This document shows, one piece after another, positions 45,240-57,870 of a stretch of DNA of 64,000 nucleotides. The stretch's first letter is position 1; the number at the start of each line of letters is the position of its first letter. Both the position numbers and the translations under genes were made by a program. Source of the stretch: Casuarina equisetifolia (Eukaryota > Streptophyta > Magnoliopsida > Fagales > Casuarinaceae); the NCBI GenBank assembly GCA_028551475.1, contig CM052360.1, positions 20,432,682-20,496,681 of the forward strand, given 5' to 3'. The notes beneath the pieces are model-generated. The model was not told the origin of the DNA. It saw only the letters and a program-made list of their open reading frames with translations, and made no database searches.

Positions 45240-46870
45240 TAAATTATGCAATACAGGCCCCACAGCTAAAATTACAACCACGGAGGTTCTTTGTCCCCCC
45301 TTGATAGAAACATGTATATCTTCACCTACCTTTAAATTTTATATCTTAGTGGATGGTGAAGATCCACAGAAAGAAAAGGGAACGTGTAGCCACTCTGAGA
45401 GCTTGCAACTAGGTCATTTTTCTTCATCTACTTTCTTCGATCCCCTTCGTTCTTTTTCATTAACTAACAAAAGATAAGTTGCCAACCTAATTAACTTTTG
45501 GTCAAGTGAGAGGAATCCGGTACTCTCCGCAGACAACATTGAAAAGCAATCCTTACAAACATTACCAGCACCGCCGTTAATTTTCTAACGTCGACCAAAC
45601 GCATGTAGGAATATCACGCTCACATGGTCGCTTTTATTGTTCAAATTCGTCGCCAAGGAAAAAAAACTTATAATCATATATCAACGTGGGATCGGAAGTG
45701 GCACATGGGGTCGGGAACTACCAACCAATGCACAGAGACACGGGAAACAGGACAACAGATCGGTCAGAGAAATAGTAACTGACGTGACTGAGATTAATGA
45801 CGCCAATAACTCTCACGGGCCCCAGGGCTTGGGCATCTGAACGGTTGAAAGATGTACGATCCTATATAAATGAGAAGTCTTTTTTTTTTGTTTCAAGTAA
45901 AACAATAAATTATATTAATAAATATTAAAATAAAAAATACAAGAATATGTTTTAATATTACAAAAATCACTACAAGATGAAGTCCTTTAGTTCTGTTTTC
46001 CGGGAATGTTTGTAAGTTGGATTATCCATATGCAGGCCTCCGCAACAGCAATATAGCTAGTAATTGTAACCACGATGGTCCTCACCCACCGTGGACAAAA
46101 GCATGTAGAGCATGTTCCTTCCCCCTTTTTTTTCTTCTTTTTTTTTTTTTATGAATAGCATGTTCTTTCCCTTTAACTTTACATCAATCATGGCTGTTGC
46201 AGACTCCACAGGGAGAAAGAAAACCTTAAAGCTACTCAAAAAGCATGAAACTAAGTGCTTGCAGTCTCCTTTTTTCTTCTTTCTTTCTTTCCATCCGTTC
46301 TTTCCGCGCTCTATTTTTTATGCAACAAATAGAAGATATGTTTCGTAGTAAATTAACTTTTACAACGTGAGAGCTGCCCTTCGCATACAATATGAAAAAA
46401 AATCCTTAGAAAACGTTGCTAGTACCTCCTTTAACTTTTTTCAGTTAAGCTAAACGCATATAGCCACTATCACGTTCACTTGGTGGTCTTTATCTTTTGA
46501 ATTCGTTTCCAATCAAAAAATGTGCGATCTTACAACGTGGGTTCGAAATTGCACTCCGCAGTTCAATTTTTCTTTTAGTTTGTTATTGTTTAAGTGCTTA
46601 AGAGAACCGAAGAAAGCCTTGGTAAGAATCTCCGCTTTCAAAGATTTGCAATTCACTTTATTCGTCAACGTGCTTTTGAAGTACTGGCATGCACAGCAGA
46701 AGCAATTGAATTTTGAAGAAATAAAACAAAATATTTTCGAATTATTTTGGCAGGAAAAGTTTAACAAGATATCATGACAGCTTTGCCAAGTGCTGGACAG
46801 GGACTCATTGTACTCACTGGTGAGAAGAAACCGCTTTCAAAGAATCTATATTCTCTGCCCCTCCCTTGAT
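45240..46870 (+). repeat. R2 repeat, tandem pair in copy A
   Basis: Two diverged units (about 45240-45840 and 46010-46870) share ACAACCACGGAGGTTC / GTAACCACGATGGTCC, CCACAGAAAGAAAAGG / CCACAGGGAGAAAGAAAACC, TTAACTTTTGGTCAAGTGAGAG / TTAACTTTTACAACGTGAGAG, and the TCACATGGTCGCTTTT region. Only the second unit keeps the 3' part ending in GCCAAGTGCTGGACAGGGACTC. Short open frames are not conserved as protein. Confidence 0.65.
45878..45975 (-). mobile_element. LINE 3' tail (minus strand) between R2 units
   Basis: A T run, then AATAAATTATATTAATAAATATT. It also lies in copy B at 60030-60120, so insertion predates the duplication. Confidence 0.6.
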
Positions 46871-47688
46871 AACACCCCAAATCACAGAAGTCCCAAACTT
46901 TCTAATCTTCCTTTGTCTTCAATAGTTTACGATATCTCCTGCCACAGCAAAGTCGCTTTTTGTAATAACAGGTAAAGCAACCAGAAAATGAAATGATGAA
47001 ACATGGTGTAGAAAAGGAATACCCTCTTGTAGTAATGAATTGGCTAAAGGAAATGAAATGATGAAACATGGTGTGAAAAAGGAATACCCTCTATAGTGAT
47101 AAATTGGCTGAAAAAAATATTAATGTGGATTTTAGAAAAGAATTTTTTTTTTAAAAAAAAGTGATCAGTTGTTCTATAAAAGGAAGAGTGACTTAACTGC
47201 ACACAAAGAAAAATGTGTAGAGATCATTAAGCTGAAATTCTCCCCCCCCCCAAAAAAAAAAAAAGGCTTGAGAAAGACAATAACCAACGTTTAAAACCCT
47301 CAACTCCAAGATAGCCAATGCTCTCTCATAACAAAGAGAAGTTCTTTTGTATCTAAATTCTCTTCTGGTAGCTCGTAAGTTTATTCATTATCATCCTTTG
47401 TCATCATGTGCTATTTAGATGGACTTGCTTATTGTTTTTGTCCATAAACGTAGTTCCTTTTGTTGAACAACATAATTTCTTATTGTTGTTCTTGGTAATG
47501 TTGACGTGTGCTTTAGGGCTAACGTGGCTTAATGTATTTAATGTGGCCTTGCCATGTGGAGGTGACATAGCATGCTGACTGGACCTGCTGACGTAGTAGT
47601 GATCCATGATTTTGGATTTTAATAGCAATTAATGACTACTTTTCTCATATGTTGGTTTTCGTTTAGAGTTAAGCTGTTTAGTTCAACA
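46871..47688 (-). mobile_element. possible 3' LTR of the minus-strand copia remnant
   Basis: On the minus strand the edge at 47688 reads TGTTGAACTAAACAGC and is preceded by the purine tract GAGGAGAG, as expected at the PPT/LTR junction. The other LTR boundary could not be found, and a CTATAAAAGG box at about 47176 points the opposite way. A related edge, GAGCTGTTTAGTTCAACA, stands at 53128-53145. Confidence 0.4.
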
Positions 47689-49854
47689 CTCTCCTCAGAC
47701 GAAGCCTTGTTATGCCAAGCCTGCTTTGTAGTCTTTCAAGGTGAATTAAGGCAGTGGCTTTCTGAATCGATTAGCTAATTGTCTGGCTGATGATATGAAT
47801 TTGGCTATTATGGCCTTGACTGCTACTTTTTCATTTTTTTTATTTAAGTGAATATGTGAGTTTACTTATTCAAGAATAAGGGAATACAAAAACTTGAGGA
47901 TATACCGTAACATAACTTTTCTTCAATGAATTAGTAACCTATTATGATATGTTTTGAATTGCCATGAATGAATTTTTTTTTTTTTTTTGGTCAAGAAGTG
48001 TAGTTGGATGTGGTTGAGAAATATATTAATTCCTAAATAAAAGGGAAATCCAAGTTGCTTCAACAGCTGTAGCAACTAGGGAGCAATACCCAGCTTCAAT
48101 TGATGAGCGGAAAATTGTGACTTGGTCGTGAGCGCCCCGAGAAATATAGTTGGCTTCAAGGAAGAAAGAAAAATTGAGGTGGAAAGACAAGTTCAAGGGT
48201 AAACTCCCAGTCTGTCTCACTAAAGCCATAAACGTTCAACTCACCAACAACATGAATTTGTTGTCCAAAATCGTTAGTCCAATGTAAATATCACAATACC
48301 CCCTTTAGATCATGAAAATTAGAGAGGATTAAAGAGTAGATTGCTTGTCACAATTTACTTACTGCAAAGGGAAGATCAATCTTTGTTAATGTCAAATACT
48401 ACAAAGCTCTAGCAAGGTGACATGGAAGGTTGTGAGGATTTAGCGGATCCATTTCTGACTTGCGGGCATTTTGTGGCTATCAGGTTTTTGCTTATTTGTT
48501 GTATTCCGAACCTACACAGGCCAACATGTCGGTAGCACATTCATTTTGGTTGAGAAATAGACTGCCATCCAAATGACGAACTTCTACCCTTAGAAAGTAA
48601 CGCAATCAATCAGATTTTTTATGGGGAATTCATTTGCAAGAGCTGATTTTAAAGGATGCTAGAGATCACGATGGGTTTCTAGTAATGGTAAAGCGCACGA
48701 ATGACTGTAGAATTTTAGTTGAAATGAAAAGAGGAGGGCCATATATACTATAGCAGAAGCCGTATGAGAAAGGAAGGTTGTAAATCTGTCAAAACAACCT
48801 TGACTACCTATTTTAGACCATAAGAGCCCATAGAGCTTACACGCACATAGTAGGATGAATGGAACTTCCCAACCCAGGGCATTGTTCCATGAACGTGGGC
48901 TTTGATAGTGATCTATGAAATACAGCATTATTAATATCATATTAAAGAAGTTGTCGCCTCTGAACAGTTGTAGTGTTCAGAATGATCTGAATGGTCATGT
49001 TCTTGATAATTGGACTAAAAGTTTTCAGAAAATTAACACCAAGTTCTTGATCAAGAGCTACTGTTACTAACTTGGCATTCAACCTATTGAGTGATCCATC
49101 TAATCCAAATTTTTATTTGCGAGCCCACTTGTAGCCAACCACATTCAGTCTAAGCTATTGAGAAACAAGGGTTTATGTAAAGTGTCCACATTTTGTCATC
49201 CATTGCATGATGCCAAAGAGATCTTCTCACTCTTAATGCACATTTAGGGTTCGGTTTTAAGATCCCCAATTGGGTTCTAGTAATTATTAGATGTATTTAA
49301 TCGTGAGTGGGGTCTTGTCCTGCTGCAAAAACAATTGGGTCATAGGGAATCATTGGAAGAGGCAATTCGGTCAAACTGGCCTTCAGCTTGGAATTGACCA
49401 ACATGAGAAAAGGGCCCAAGAGTTGTCTTTGCAAGTTGAGGAGATGAAATTATGCATGAGGGAGTGATTGAATTGCAAGTGGAAATTTTGCGGAAGTTTC
49501 TGGTTCTATGTTGCGCAACATATTTCTTGTGAAAGTCATAGGTTGTGTGTTGTAAAGAGTCATTTTCTTAAAAGGATAATGGGAACTTGTTAAACAAAAG
49601 GATCTAAATCTAGTGGCAAAAAAAGCATGTGTTCTGTCATAGAAGACATATGTTTTTGCACAACGAAATGAAAATGCATCTTATTGAAGATCACATGTCG
49701 CAAAAGAAAAAGTAGGCTCAATTGTTTGTGTAGACAACAGTAGCTTTTATGTCTTCGCCTATGGCCTATAAATACACATTTCAAAGGTAGAAGGCTAAGT
49801 TTGTTTTCTGTAATATTTTCTTGAGGAAAGCATGCACTTTTCAAAAGGGAGTCT

Positions 49855-50044
49855 GGCCTGCTAAGTAGAACTTCCTCAAATAAACCCTCAATTATTTACC
49901 ACTTCACTAAGTTGTCGCTGTGGGTCCCAAAGTCGAAATCTGGAAAGTGTGGCCTGCTAAATAGAACTTCCTCAAATAAACCCTCAATTATTTACGACTT
50001 CACTAAGTTGTCGCTGTGGGTCCCAAAGTCGAAATCTGGATTTT
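49855..50044. repeat. 96-bp tandem duplication, copy A only
   Basis: GGCCTGCTAAGTAGAACTTCC begins at 49855 and GGCCTGCTAAATAGAACTTCC at 49951, with almost identical sequence up to GTCGAAATCTGGA. Copy B has one unit (63846-63934). Confidence 0.92.
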
Positions 50045-50253
50045 GATCCCGTATTGGCAAATCACGGTTACGAGCAGGGATGTCTCCGATAAGAAATCCA
50101 AATAACTTTTGGGTTAGCAATGGTGATTATACTTGAATCAATCAAGAGAAACAGTTACTTTTCAGTGAGACCTACGATAATAAAGTAGCTGACGTTAATG
50201 GAGTCGGAAAAGGGACCGTTTCTAGATTTTGAAGTGTACAAGTTGAGATGATA

Positions 50254-50265
50254 CCTCTGATACCA
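50254..50265 (-). promoter_or_regulatory. primer binding site of the minus-strand copia remnant
   Basis: The minus strand reads TGGTATCAGAGG, eleven of twelve bases as in the intact element at 22577. An LTR ending CA at 50267 would adjoin it. Confidence 0.65.
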
Positions 50266-50439
50266 ATGAAGAAAAGAAAAATTAAAGTAGAGTCGGAATG
50301 AGAGGGAGAAGAAGTGACTAAGAATAGAAAAGTACAGTAAAAGTTCGCAGAAAAATATTAGGAACTTTTTATTGGTACCAAGTACAAATACCCAACGTTT
50401 CTATATAGTACCTTAGCAAATAATTCGCTCACCAAAAAA

Positions 50440-51350
50440 GGAAGGGGAATTGGAGTTACCAAATCTTAAACTTTTGAATAAAGTCCTTCTAAGACATATG
50501 CTTTGAATTCTTATAAATCTTCCAAATATTTCATTATGGAGTAAGGGGATACACAATATAAAATGTAAAAAAACCTTAGTAATGCAAGTTGATATCAAAA
50601 GTTCCATGGTATGGAGTTGGAGATGTCTTTTCAAATTAAGACCCATGCTTCCCTTAGTACTTTCTAGGTCTATTTATTATTACAAAGATATTCATTAAGA
50701 TCTTCAACTAGTAAATATAAAAGTAGATTGATATAATCTAATTTAGACTGGTGACATTTGTAAGCATAACTTCATTAGATGGCTAGTTTGTCATTATCAA
50801 CTTTTTACAACAGAAAAATAGTACAATGGCTTATGACAGTTAACCTATAATGTGACTTTTGTGAGTCTCAAGTAAAAAATAGCAGTCATCTATTTTTTTG
50901 AATGTCCACACACAATGTTGATTTGGCAGAATATTCTTATTCAAAATGGAATTTGATGTCACATTGGATAATAGAATGAAGAATTACAATGGATGATCAA
51001 ATCATTTAAAGGTAAAGATTTAGCTGCAAAACTTTTTAAAATATCATTTTTAACTTGTATTTATTGCATATGAGCATAATCGAATAGAAAAAGATTTCAA
51101 AATAGAATAGTTGACATTCTAATCTTGTTGGCCAAAGTAAGGAAAATTGTACGAGGGAGAGCTTCTTTGCTTCACAACATCAAACTCTCACAAGAAAATG
51201 TCTTTTTAAATAAGATATGGAGGCTTCTAAAGTCTATTTTTTCCTACTCTTAGTTTTGTTTTAGAAATTATTATAATACTGGGATATGTCCCTATGCTTT
51301 GTAGATTATATTTTATTAATGGAACTTACATTAAAACCAAAAAAATAAAA
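50440..51350 (+). mobile_element. 5'-truncated LINE, 3' end (+ strand)
   Basis: Conceptual translation with stops gives FFECPHTMLIWQNIL, the end of the reverse-transcriptase zinc-binding region of plant LINEs, then the usual AT-rich tail with TTTATTAATGGAACTTACATTAAAA. Parts of it match 57055-57440. Confidence 0.65.
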
Positions 51351-51529
51351 GTTCATAGAAGAGAAATGGGCACTTGTCTTTAAGAAAGAGTGAAAAAATG
51401 ATTATGGTCGGATATCTCAATAGGGCTTTTACATAATGAATGAATAAAAAACAAATGTGAGAGTTTCTTGATCTAATTAGGTAATAGAATGTGGACACAA
51501 GCTGCTTCTAAAATTTGCATCAAATCCCT

Positions 51530-52160
51530 TCTCTTTTTTTTTTTAAGTGAAAGGCCAAGAATTATATATCACTATAAAAATTACAAGATTGTTCAATTAT
51601 AAATATATCATTTAAGCTCTAACATTACATTTGGAAAATTTCAAAGCTGTTATAAGAATTTATTACAAATTGTAGGCTTTACTCCTCTAGTAAATGAAAT
51701 CTTCTCTCTTACATCCTTCTTGATTTTAACAATAATGGTTGAACTATCTAGACTTTTATTACTAAATCTTTTTCTATTTCTCTCTTCAAATGTGATATAA
51801 TATGATTTTGAAAGACACACTAAGCAAGGTTATTGCAAAACTCTTACTCTTGAAAACCTTGATCATCCAACATATTTTAACTATTTAATGTTCAATTCTT
51901 CAAGTTATTTCATTCATACCTAAGAGAGCATTCCATATGTAATTTGTAAACCTGCATTTAAAAAATAAATGTTCTTGTGATTCTTTTCTTTGTTAGCAAA
52001 GATTGCATTGTAGGTTCACTGAGTTGTTCCATACAACCACATGATATAATGTGAAAAATTTGTCTTTCAAAATAATCTAGCAGATAAAATTATGCTTTGG
52101 TGCTCACTTTTTCGATACAAGTATTGCCCATTCAGTATTTTCTCTATTCTATCTTAGTGC
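51530..52160 (-). mobile_element. 5'-truncated LINE, 3' end (minus strand)
   Basis: It starts with a T run, then AGTGAAAGGCCAAG. It is the uninterrupted counterpart of the LINE at 11.8-13.6 kb and supplies the junction CTTCAAATGTGATATAATA. Confidence 0.6.
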
Positions 52161-53679
52161 TACACAATTTTTCACAATAGTATATTATGAGTCCGTCACT
52201 AATTATGTAAGTTCACTTCTTACTTGAAAAATATTCTTAAAACTCTAAGCTAGTGATCCTTTTATTTCAACTTCTAATACATTTTTCCCTTTTAAATTTT
52301 TTGTTATCATCTATTTAACTCAAAGAGTTTGAGTTTGAGTTATGATGCATAAAATATTATAAGAGTTTTTTGACTACCATCTTATTCCACGTATGAATCT
52401 CTATCAAGCCCAATCCTTTATAAATTTTAGGCCAACAAATTTCTTTTCATGCCACTTTCACTACACATCTGGGGGTGCTACGTGCAAAGGGTTTGAGCAC
52501 GTAACTGGGTCAGGACCAAACGAATTAGCCTTCGTTTGGGATAGATTGTGGGAGTTTTGGGAGTTTTGGATAGAATGGGGCTTCTGGAAAGACACCGAAA
52601 ATACCTCTGTTTTCCGGCGGGGTAAAACGAACTTTTTACATTGATTTCAAAGCTGGGTTACTCCTTACACAACAAACTCTTCATACGGGCTTCCCGTCGT
52701 CCTACTCTATCAGCACATGGGACATGTTCCTTGCTTGTGCAGTTATATCGCAGAGGCAACCCCTTCATCCTCATCTCCTGTTACAATCACATATAAGACA
52801 AGTCACGTCAATTCTAGCAAAGCCTACCTCAAGCCCTACCCGTACCAGAGCTAGTGACCCAAAAGGCTTCCTTCTACGTATGTTATTACGCACGTAACAA
52901 GGGCCAACAATCCTGCTCTAACGAGTTTTGTTGTGCCTTTCTCGCCTTTAAAAAATAAAAATAATAAATACAAATATTAAATATTAAATATTAAATAATT
53001 TAATGCCAACTTTTTTTCTTTTGTCTTGTTTGACGTGGTTCTTCGTGGGTTTTTGTTTGATGGTGCAATTAATGTAACTTATCTCCTTTTGTCTCGTCTT
53101 TTGGGGGTCTTCATTCTGATTGATGTTGAGCTGTTTAGTTCAACAAATGAGAATAGGGTTAAATGATTTTTTTTTTCATTTCGATGTAATAAAAAAATAA
53201 ATTACATAATGGATAAAACTAAGATGATTATTAATATCAGTTGTACTAATTAAAATATAAACTCGTATCAATTCACCATAAAAACTTTATCTTCAACACT
53301 GATCTCAAAGTAGTGTTTTAATAGCAAATTTATAGTGTTTTCAACAATTATCACCTAAAAAGGGAACAGTTAAATCCAAACTCACAATTTGCTTGAGTTT
53401 CCGTTACCCAGTCCATAGAAGAAGGTATGTATGACTAACATGTTGTCTTTATTTGGTTTACATGTATGTATGTATGTGTGTACACATATATGGTAGTTGT
53501 TGAATCTCTCAATAGTTTAATACCATTTGATGTTTACATGATTTATTAGCTAATGGCATATGTAAGGTGGACTTGTTGATGACAAAAGTTCATAAACGTT
53601 TGTGTATTCAGAGAAACCCCGAAAAATTGTGATCCTATTATGTGGTGTCCTGGCATTGAAGCATATTCATATACTTACG
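52161..53679. other. mixed unassigned sequence
   Basis: An 83-codon open frame (52393-52644, +) has no family features. AAATATT repeats lie at about 52970-53000. A possible LTR edge (TTTAGTTCAACA) ends at 53145. Short GTAT repeats lie at about 53460. Confidence 0.35.
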
Positions 53680-54870
53680 GCGCCCTAAATGACCAATGTC
53701 CATGACCGGGCCAGCCGTATCGAAAAGAATGGACCGACAAATCAGACCACAAAATAATGAGCCCATTTGATTAGTGTCACTGGACTTGGGAAACACATCT
53801 TGTAATATAAAATAGAAAGATAATGTTGCCGATTTTGTAATAGATGACTACAAAGGTTTTCAAAGATTCTTTAAGGATTCTTCAAAGATTCTTTGGGAAC
53901 CTTACCAAGAATATATCTTATAGTTTTGGGTGAATTCAGAATGTGAAACCTTCCATTTTTCTAGCTGTCAAATTTTGACGGTTTCTAATCATATTCAAAA
54001 GAAAATGGATTTGTTAAATGGGCATCGCGTCGCCCAATCTCCAATGCATCACCTTCAGCTGGGGTACCACTCTGTAGGAACTTGCTCAAAATTTATATAA
54101 CCAATACAACGGACAGACAAATTGGACCATAAAATATCGAGCCCATTTGATTAATGGCAACTGGACTTGTGAAATGCACCTTCTGGGAAGATAATCTCAC
54201 CGATTTTGTAATGGATGACTACAAAGTTTTCAAGGACTCCTTAAAGAGTTTTCAAAGATTCTATGGGGGACTTTACGAAAAACATATTTGTCGTTTTTAG
54301 TCAATTAAGAACATAAAACCTTCAAATTTTTCTGGTTGCCAAATTTTTTATTAATTTCTTAGTTTGAAAGAACAAGGGATTTGATAGATGGGCACTGCGT
54401 TGCCCAATCTCCCATGCATTACCCTCCTCAGCAAGTCAGCCAAAAATTTGAAGACTCATGGGGGGGATGCCAAAATTTTTAAATGAGATAATATCAATGC
54501 ATCTGGATTGGATTTGTGTTTGGTTTTTTGTATAGTTATCTTTGTCTAGTAGGGCAGCAAAAGAACCTGAGAAGCCTTGCTGTTTCGTTTTTCGCATCTG
54601 GATTATCACTCTAGTAGATTGTGCTCAAAATTTAGACTGAATCGTTGCGGTTTCATCTTGCAAAGAAGAAACAGCACGTGTACATGGGCTATGGTATTAC
54701 TTAGTATTCTAATCAAGCAAACAATAGTAAGAAAAGGAACAATACAGTAGTCAAATGGCACTTTCATGTGAATTTTGGTTCACAATCATCAACTTAAGCC
54801 GTGCTTATGCCAATGCAGAAACTTCATTTATTGGTAACGGCCATATTGTAAAGTGAGAGTAAGCCGTATT
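53680..54870 (+). repeat. R1 repeat copy, uninterrupted in its 5' part
   Basis: It contains the GGGCCAGC..GAATGGACCGACAAATC block twice in diverged form (53700 and 54100), then the CGTTGCCCAATCTCC, GTCAGCCAAAAATTTGAAG and GATTGTGCTCAAAATTTAGACTGAATCGTTGCGG blocks. It provides the empty site for the insertion at 2612-2794. Confidence 0.7.
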
Positions 54871-55659
54871 GTTGAAAGATGTCCTTGAATATATGGTAGT
54901 TATTTCGACACATTAACATCTATTATAGAGTCTGAAGTGGTTCAATACTTTGTAAACATTTTTTTTCATAAAAAAAAATCATTTTCATCGTTATAAATAA
55001 AATAAGTTAATTAAATCATTACTCCTACTTAAGAGTATTCATAGACAGGATATAAAACCTAATTCTTTAAGACATCATCTCAATTAGCAAGTGTTAAAAA
55101 GAACAATTATCAAGTGAGAAATTAGTATGACATGGGTCATTAAGAGTAGAGTGATTGAAAAATAGTAAAGAGATTTGTGAAAACGTGACCAAAACAAAGT
55201 ATATGCAAAAAGTACAAGTCTGCAACTTTTATCTAAATTTGTCTATTTATGTTGAAAGGATAACTAAAAGAGGAGAGGAAGAACAATCTGTTGTAAACAC
55301 AGTGTTGGTGCAATAATAAGATATTCTTTTGTGTTCTGTCGTGGATGTAGGCTACCTCTTGGTCGAATCACATGATCTCTATGTTTTGTTTTTTCTTCCC
55401 CACTTTGTCATTTAATTTGTTCTTGACTACTTGCTGTAAGTCTACATCGAGATCGATATTTTGAAATATATAATCACTTGTATGAATGTTGATGCTTTAT
55501 CCATACAATTAGCAACCTAGAAATTCTGCATATTGCTCTAGAACTTACCCGTCTCCGTTTTCTACTTTTAATCATGTTTCACGCTTCATGAAAGCACTAG
55601 TCAGATGGGCTAATTTGTGGCACTCAAATGATAGTCTTGTCTTTTTGGTGATAGGTGAT
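54871..55659. other. no recognised feature
   Basis: AT-rich; nothing assigned. Confidence 0.4.
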
Positions 55660-56885
55660 CGCGGCAGTCTCTACAGCCAAAGCCGTTCAAGCGAGATCAT
55701 ACTAATCAAATATCTAAATCTTAACTCCAAATCATACTAGTCAAATTGTACGAGGATATCGCTTGAAGAAAGGGTTGAGCTCACTACTATTGTGCCTCCC
55801 ACAGCGTATGAGGAACATTGCATAGTGAAAAGGTCAACTACCTCACATAATGCGAGTTCATACACCCCTCTAGGCAAGATGAGTGATCCTTTGGTTGAGT
55901 CGTCCTAGGTCACTCCACTTGTGTGGATGTCACCTTCCACTGATTCATGAGAAGTGCTACATCGAATCATGAGCAATTTCACCGGATACATTGATCAGGT
56001 GCTATGGATAAGCATGACATGGTAGAGAACGAGAATAGGAAGAGGAAGTGAGAGCACAAATAACTAGTACTAAATATTACAATGAGGAGTTGGACCCACG
56101 AAACAAAGAATGAAGAGGAGGAGGAAAGCTTAAATTGAGCATGTTTGAGAAATATTTGTGTAAGGCTTTTGAGTTAAGCTGTTGAGATGTTGTCTTTTTG
56201 TTACCCCTATTGTTGGAGACATGTATAGATAAAGTTTATATCCTGTCTTTTCTTTAATTTTAAATGAAATACGTGGGTACCACCCATATTTAATAAAAAA
56301 TACATATATCTAAACCTTAAGCTGTAGTCCATTATTTGCTTTTACATTTGACAAAACCCAGTCTTTGTCTCTCGTCCAAATTAATTAATTGGATTTTAGA
56401 AATGGTCTAACGATATAGAATTTTAAAAAGGCTACTCAAGTAACTCAAGACAAAAAATCCAATGTAACTTTGTTCAAATTAGCAAATTAAAATATTTTAG
56501 AAATAGGCGATTGATTTAGGATTTAAAAAAAAGGCAATACTAAAGTACCAAAGTCAAACCCAAAGTCCATACCATAGATCAACCTACAATAAACACAAAT
56601 AATGCTAACTTCTACTTTTTGTTATTGTTTCTTTAGAGATGATTCTTGCTACATGTAACCGTGTAATTTAATTAATTTTTAAAAAATTATTTATATCTAA
56701 TAGTCAACTTAAGAATATGAAAATTTTCTTCTATATATGAAGAATTCTCAGAGAAGATTTTAGACAATATAAATCCTTTCAAACATTGTTCTTAACATGT
56801 TATCTTGAAGGCAATAGCTTTAAGCCAAGTTTCATACACAAGTTGTACTACTTCTTGAGCCTATATTATGATATCACATTAAAAA
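55660..56885 (+). repeat. R1-associated downstream block with an insertion
   Basis: GTGATCGCGGCAGTCTCTACAGCC to TCTAAATCTTAA matches 1505-1570. The continuation (TTTGCTTTTACATTTGACAAAACC, GATATAGAATTTTAAAAAGG) resumes after 56320. The last part matches 6931-7215. Confidence 0.65.
55725..56307 (+). mobile_element. 583-bp insertion of non-LTR type
   Basis: It is flanked by a 13-bp direct repeat with one mismatch (ATCTAAATCTTAA 55712-55724; ATCTAAACCTTAA 56308-56320) and has an A-rich end (AATAAAAAATAC). It is absent from the same position at 1570. No conserved protein seen; an old retrocopy or LINE piece. Confidence 0.55.
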
Positions 56886-57765
56886 ATCTCATTTTTGCCT
56901 AAACAGAAATTAAAGATAAGGAGTCCTTTGTCCATATATGGAGGATTCTTTTTAAAAATTTAAAATTAGGCATTATTAAATGTCTCTAGTGTATTTTAAC
57001 ATATGTTTTTTTTTAAATATATAGACTAAGATAATTTGAAAAACTATCCATAGAATAGAATCTAAGGTCATATTAGGCAAAAGAATGAAGAATTATAATG
57101 GATAATTAGATCAATTAAAGACAATAATTTGATTGCAAAACTTCTCATGATAACACTTTTAACTTATATTTACTATATATGGGCTAAATGCAAGAAAAGA
57201 TATTATTAGAATAAAACAATTAACATTATAATTTTATTGGTGAAAGTAAGAAAAATTATTTGAAAGATGGATTTTTATTTCAAAATATAAAATCTTTCCA
57301 TAGAAATGTCATTTTGATTAAGATTTTGAGGTTTCCAACTTCAATTTTTTTGCAACTTTCATAAGTTTTGTAATGTTGTAATATGCTTATATTGGCTTAT
57401 ACACTAATGTTTAATAATTCAAACTTACTTTTTCATATATATATATATATATATAATGTTATTTGAACAAAAGAAAATCTTTGTTTTTGACTAAAATTAA
57501 GAAAGTAATACATAGAAAAGTATCTTTATTTAGGAATATTAAACTATTTTAGATGAATATTTTACTGTGCTATAATTAAATTATTCTAAATTTGATTTTC
57601 TTTTACATGAATTATAATATTAAAATATGCTCTTAAAATTTTATATTCTCTTATTCTTTGATGAATAAAAAAATATTTTGAAATAAAAACACAATAATAA
57701 AACTAAAAGTTCTCTAGAGTCAATTCACTAACAGCCCAATAACACAATAACATTCGAGTAATGCT
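56886..57765 (+). mobile_element. LINE remnant and (TA)n tract, left of copy B
   Basis: 57055-57440 matches 50950-51300 (AGAATGAAGAATTATAATGGAT, TTTAACTTATATTTACTATATATGGGC). A TA microsatellite occupies about 57437-57457. Up to 57765 the sequence is very AT-rich. Confidence 0.5.
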
Positions 57766-57870
57766 ACATATCTCAATTGAACAATGATTATTTATCTTCA
57801 TTTGCTTTTTGTTTGTTTCAACAAATTCCAATATGTAATCAAACAATAAGTAAAGATCAAAATAGAAATC
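57766..57870 (-). pseudogene. DUF247 stub: first codons only
   Basis: The minus strand encodes MKINNHCSIEIC, matching the first residues of the DUF247 gene at 43843. The match ends there at the duplication breakpoint. The promoter and leader upstream are kept. Confidence 0.8.

Larger units (their letters stand above)
43806..50106. repeat. segmental duplication, copy A
   Basis: It is colinear and highly similar to 57766-64000 in direct orientation. The left edge falls in the DUF247 N-terminus. The right edge seen here is only where the window ends in copy B. Both copies contain the DUF247 leader, R2 pair, LINE tails and minus-strand copia remnant. Confidence 0.93.
47689..50265 (-). pseudogene. 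Ty1/copia remnant (minus strand), internal region deleted
   Basis: On the minus strand: integrase end KCVFIGHRRRHKSYCC (about 49770), reverse transcriptase pieces DGSLNRLNAKLV and QELGVNFLKTFSP (about 49000-49110), RNase H piece SSIEAGYCSLVATAVEATW (about 48040-48110). Only about 400 bp separate the integrase end from the primer binding site, so gag, protease and most of integrase are gone. Many stops. Confidence 0.8.

Noticed and set aside
50267..53145. One 2.9-kb LTR running from the primer binding site to the TTTAGTTCAACA edge
   Set aside because: The stretch contains two LINE remnants. Its ends cannot be matched to a second complete LTR, so only the edges are reported.
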